NCBI RefSeq assembly: GCF_023373525.1
Contig: NZ_CP097218.1
Coordinates: forward strand, 1,984,001-2,048,000
Length of the DNA: 64,000 nucleotides
Direction of reading: 5' to 3'
Source of the DNA: Brachybacterium kimchii
GTDB taxonomy: Bacteria; Actinomycetota; Actinomycetes; Actinomycetales; Dermabacteraceae
Shown: positions 62,585 through 64,000 of the stretch, piece after piece
How the letters are laid out: each line of letters begins with the position of its first letter
Position numbering within the stretch: position 1 is the first letter of the stretch
The notes under the pieces: model-generated
Seen by the model: only the letters and a program-made list of their open reading frames with translations
Told to the model about the DNA's origin: nothing
The model's database searches: none
Program-made: the position numbers and the translations under genes

Positions 62585-62836
62585 GTGGCCCGGGCCGCCG
62601 TGCGCGCGGCCTCGCGACGGGTCGAGGACCCGTGGACGCCGATGGAGGTGGGAAGCCACGACCCCGAGGGCTTCTACCGGATCTTCGTCAGGGTCGCCGG
62701 CCGGGAGGTCGAAGTGGACGACGAGTCCGTGAAGGCCTGCCTCGCGGGCGATCTCGACGCCGAGGACCTCGTGGGCCGGGTGGCCGACGCGATCGTCTCA
62801 GCGGTCCGCGCCGGGCGCGGAGCGGCGTCGCACTGA
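62585..62836 (+). CDS. Small hypothetical protein or fragment, 83 residues
   Basis: Forward frame from GTG 62585: after an Arg/Ala-rich start it reads MEVGSHDPEGFYRIFVRVAGREV then EVDDESVKACLAGDLDAEDLVGRV, an acidic compact alpha/beta-like sequence. The same frame continues upstream without a start to a TGA near 62533 (DGVTLGEFFTISS), and there is no RBS at 62585, so it may be a truncated gene. Confidence 0.5.
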   Translation: MARAAVRAASRRVEDPWTPMEVGSHDPEGFYRIFVRVAGREVEVDDESVKACLAGDLDAEDLVGRVADAIVSAVRAGRGAASH

Positions 62837-62981
62837 CCGGGCGGGCGGCCCAGCGAGTCCGCATCTACTCCGCACATTCAGCAGCGGACACCTGCAGGCC
62901 CTGGTAGACGATTGGGCCGCTGACCTGCGGTCGCGAAGCCGGTAGCGCTCGGCGAAGACCTGCGAAGGGACCCCCTCTCAC

Positions 62982-63018
62982 TCGAAAGGTCACCGGATCG
63001 ACGCCGGTCGGAGCCACC
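62982..63018. repeat. attR: second copy of tRNA-Phe 3' end
   Basis: Identical over 37 bases to 55385-55421. The flanking bases differ (left CTCAC versus GAAAA; right CCCAG versus AGCAG), so the repeat is exact and bounded. Confidence 0.93.
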
Positions 63019-63021
63019 CCC

Positions 63022-63053
63022 AGAGGCCCTCATGCGCACGCGTGAGGGCCTCT
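63022..63053 (+). terminator. Probable ancestral tRNA-Phe terminator
   Basis: AGAGGCCCTCA (63022-63032) and TGAGGGCCTCT (63043-63053) form a perfect 11-bp stem, 3 bases right of attR. The position relative to the repeat matches a tRNA-Phe terminator before insertion. Confidence 0.7.
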
Positions 63054-63119
63054 TCTCATGCGCTCCCGCCGGCGCAGCTCGACGCCTCCCGCGCGTGCTG
63101 GACGTGCTGGAATGGCCGG

Positions 63120-63725
63120 GTGACACATTTCTACCGCCCGTCCGAGGGGCACCGGCTCCCCCACGACCCGTTCAACGCCATCGTGGCACCGCGGCCCATC
63201 GGGTGGATCGCCACCGTCGACGCGCACGGCGGGAGGAACCTCGCGCCGTACTCGTTCTTCAACGCCCTGAACTACCGGCCCCCGCTGGTCGGCTTCTCCA
63301 GCAACGGCTGGAAGCACACCGTGGCCAACTGCGAGGCGACCGGGGAGTTCACCTGGAACCTGGTCTCGCGCGCGCAGGCCGAGCAGATGAACGCCACGTC
63401 GACCACCGCCGAGGTCGACGAGTTCGACACCGCGGGCATCGTCACCGCCCCCTCGATCGAGGTCGGGGCCCCACGAGTGGCCGCCTCACCCGTGAGCTTC
63501 GAGTGCAGGGTCACGCAGATCATCGACCTGCGGACCTCGGCCGGCGGCCCCTCGGGCTCGTGGTTCACCGTGGGCGAGGTCGTGGGCGTGCACCTGGAGG
63601 AGTCCGTCCTGGTGGACGGCGTCTTCGACACGGTCGCGGCCGACCCGGTGCTGCGCGGCGGCGGGCCCACGGCGTACTTCGGCATCGATCGTGCGCAGCG
63701 GTTCGACATGCGCCGGCCGGACTGA
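63120..63725 (+). CDS. Flavin reductase-like / FMN-binding split-barrel protein
   Basis: A 201-residue protein of the flavin-reductase-like family: FYRPSEGHRLPHDPFNAIVAPRPIGWIATVDAHGGRNLAPYSFFNALNYRPPLVGFSSNG, the FMN-phosphate binding region, and VSFECRVTQIIDL later. GTG 63120. First chromosomal gene right of the element. Confidence 0.92.
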   Translation: MTHFYRPSEGHRLPHDPFNAIVAPRPIGWIATVDAHGGRNLAPYSFFNALNYRPPLVGFSSNGWKHTVANCEATGEFTWNLVSRAQAEQMNATSTTAEVDEFDTAGIVTAPSIEVGAPRVAASPVSFECRVTQIIDLRTSAGGPSGSWFTVGEVVGVHLEESVLVDGVFDTVAADPVLRGGGPTAYFGIDRAQRFDMRRPD

Positions 63726-63750
63726 GCGGACGCCCGGACGAGCCCTGCCC

Positions 63751-64000
63751 TCAGATGCCGTCCTCGTTGCGGCCGCGCCGCTCGACGACGTCCTCGAGCT
63801 CCTTCTCGGTCTCGTCCTCGAGGTCGATGTCGAGGTCCAGCGAGGTGGGGCCGCTCTCGTCCTCGGGCTCGTCCCAGTTCGAGAGGTTCGAGAGGTCCGC
63901 GTGCTCGTGTGCGCCGCCCACCACGTTCTCGGGGAAGCGCTCGGGGTGCTCCTCCTCCCCCAGGTGCGGGCCCTGGGTCTCGTCGACGAAGCCGTCCTCG
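63751..64000 (-). CDS. Acidic protein, 5' end beyond the window
   Basis: The reverse strand reads an acidic C-terminus: PENVVGGAHEHADL, NLSNWDEPEDESGP, TSLDLDIDLEDETEKELEDV, ending VERRGRNEDGI at a TGA (63751-63753). Very rich in Asp and Glu, probably disordered. Family not recognised. It converges on the flavin reductase gene. Confidence 0.6.
   Translation of the reverse strand, partial: EDGFVDETQGPHLGEEEHPERFPENVVGGAHEHADLSNLSNWDEPEDESGPTSLDLDIDLEDETEKELEDVVERRGRNEDGI

Larger units (their letters stand above)
55385..63018. mobile_element. 7.6-kb integrated element in tRNA-Phe
   Basis: Bounded by two perfect 37-bp copies of the tRNA-Phe 3' end. Content: integrase remnant, lipoprotein, GntR regulator, unknown 393-residue protein, serine-recombinase remnant, secreted small protein, two membrane proteins and an ABC ATPase, and gene fragments at the right end. 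The intact tRNA and its own-supplied terminator are on the left. Right of the second repeat is a hairpin fitting the ancestral tRNA terminator and a chromosomal gene. With no intact recombinase it should be immobile on its own. Confidence 0.9.

Overview
The window is high-GC chromosomal DNA from an actinobacterium. The actinobacterial-type class Ib nrdHIE operon with nrdF elsewhere, the Pls/PosA-type synthetase, DUF3349 proteins and the tRNA-Glu/Asp/Phe cluster all fit a member of the Micrococcales. A Brachybacterium-like (Dermabacteraceae) host is my best guess, by inference only; no rRNA or marker gene in the window settles it.

Layout. 1-5.6 kb: a copper-detoxification block (OmpR-type response regulator, SHOCT membrane protein, Tat-exported multicopper oxidase, CopB-type P-ATPase behind a CsoR-like operator) ending at the 3' side of a tRNA-Lys, so probably a tRNA-anchored island that continues leftward out of the window. 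5.8-11.1 kb: housekeeping genes (stress protein, YigZ, a PHO-box-preceded phosphate transporter operon, GlsB). 11.3-17.6 kb: a 1308-residue Pls/PosA-type amino-acid polymer synthetase followed by an M1 peptidase, with a phosphopantetheinyl transferase nearby. 18-23 kb: two MerR-regulated membrane-protein modules, each with a long-spacer MerR-type promoter. 23-37 kb: nrdF, a two-component system, an acetate-type symporter operon, an IclR-linked MFS/2-hydroxyacid dehydrogenase group, and nrdHIE behind a NrdR box pair. 37-54 kb: oxidoreductases, PlsC, catalase plus a Fur-family regulator with a perfect operator, two more NarL-type two-component systems (one beside an ABC transporter), a secreted tripeptidyl-peptidase-like hydrolase, an LLM oxidoreductase and tRNA genes.

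55.385-63.018 kb is a clear integrated element. A 37-bp direct repeat of the 3' end of tRNA-Phe recurs 7.6 kb downstream, and the ancestral-looking terminator and chromosomal flavin-reductase-type gene follow the right repeat. The element carries integrase and serine-recombinase remnants, a lipoprotein, a YtrA-like GntR regulator with a 16-bp palindromic operator, an unknown 393-residue protein, and a compact operon: a secreted 132-residue protein, an attenuator hairpin, two polytopic membrane proteins and one ABC ATPase. I regard this operon as the best candidate for an undescribed system: a bacteriocin-like or secreted-effector export/immunity module, inferred from gene order and topology rather than from recognised sequence homology of the small protein.
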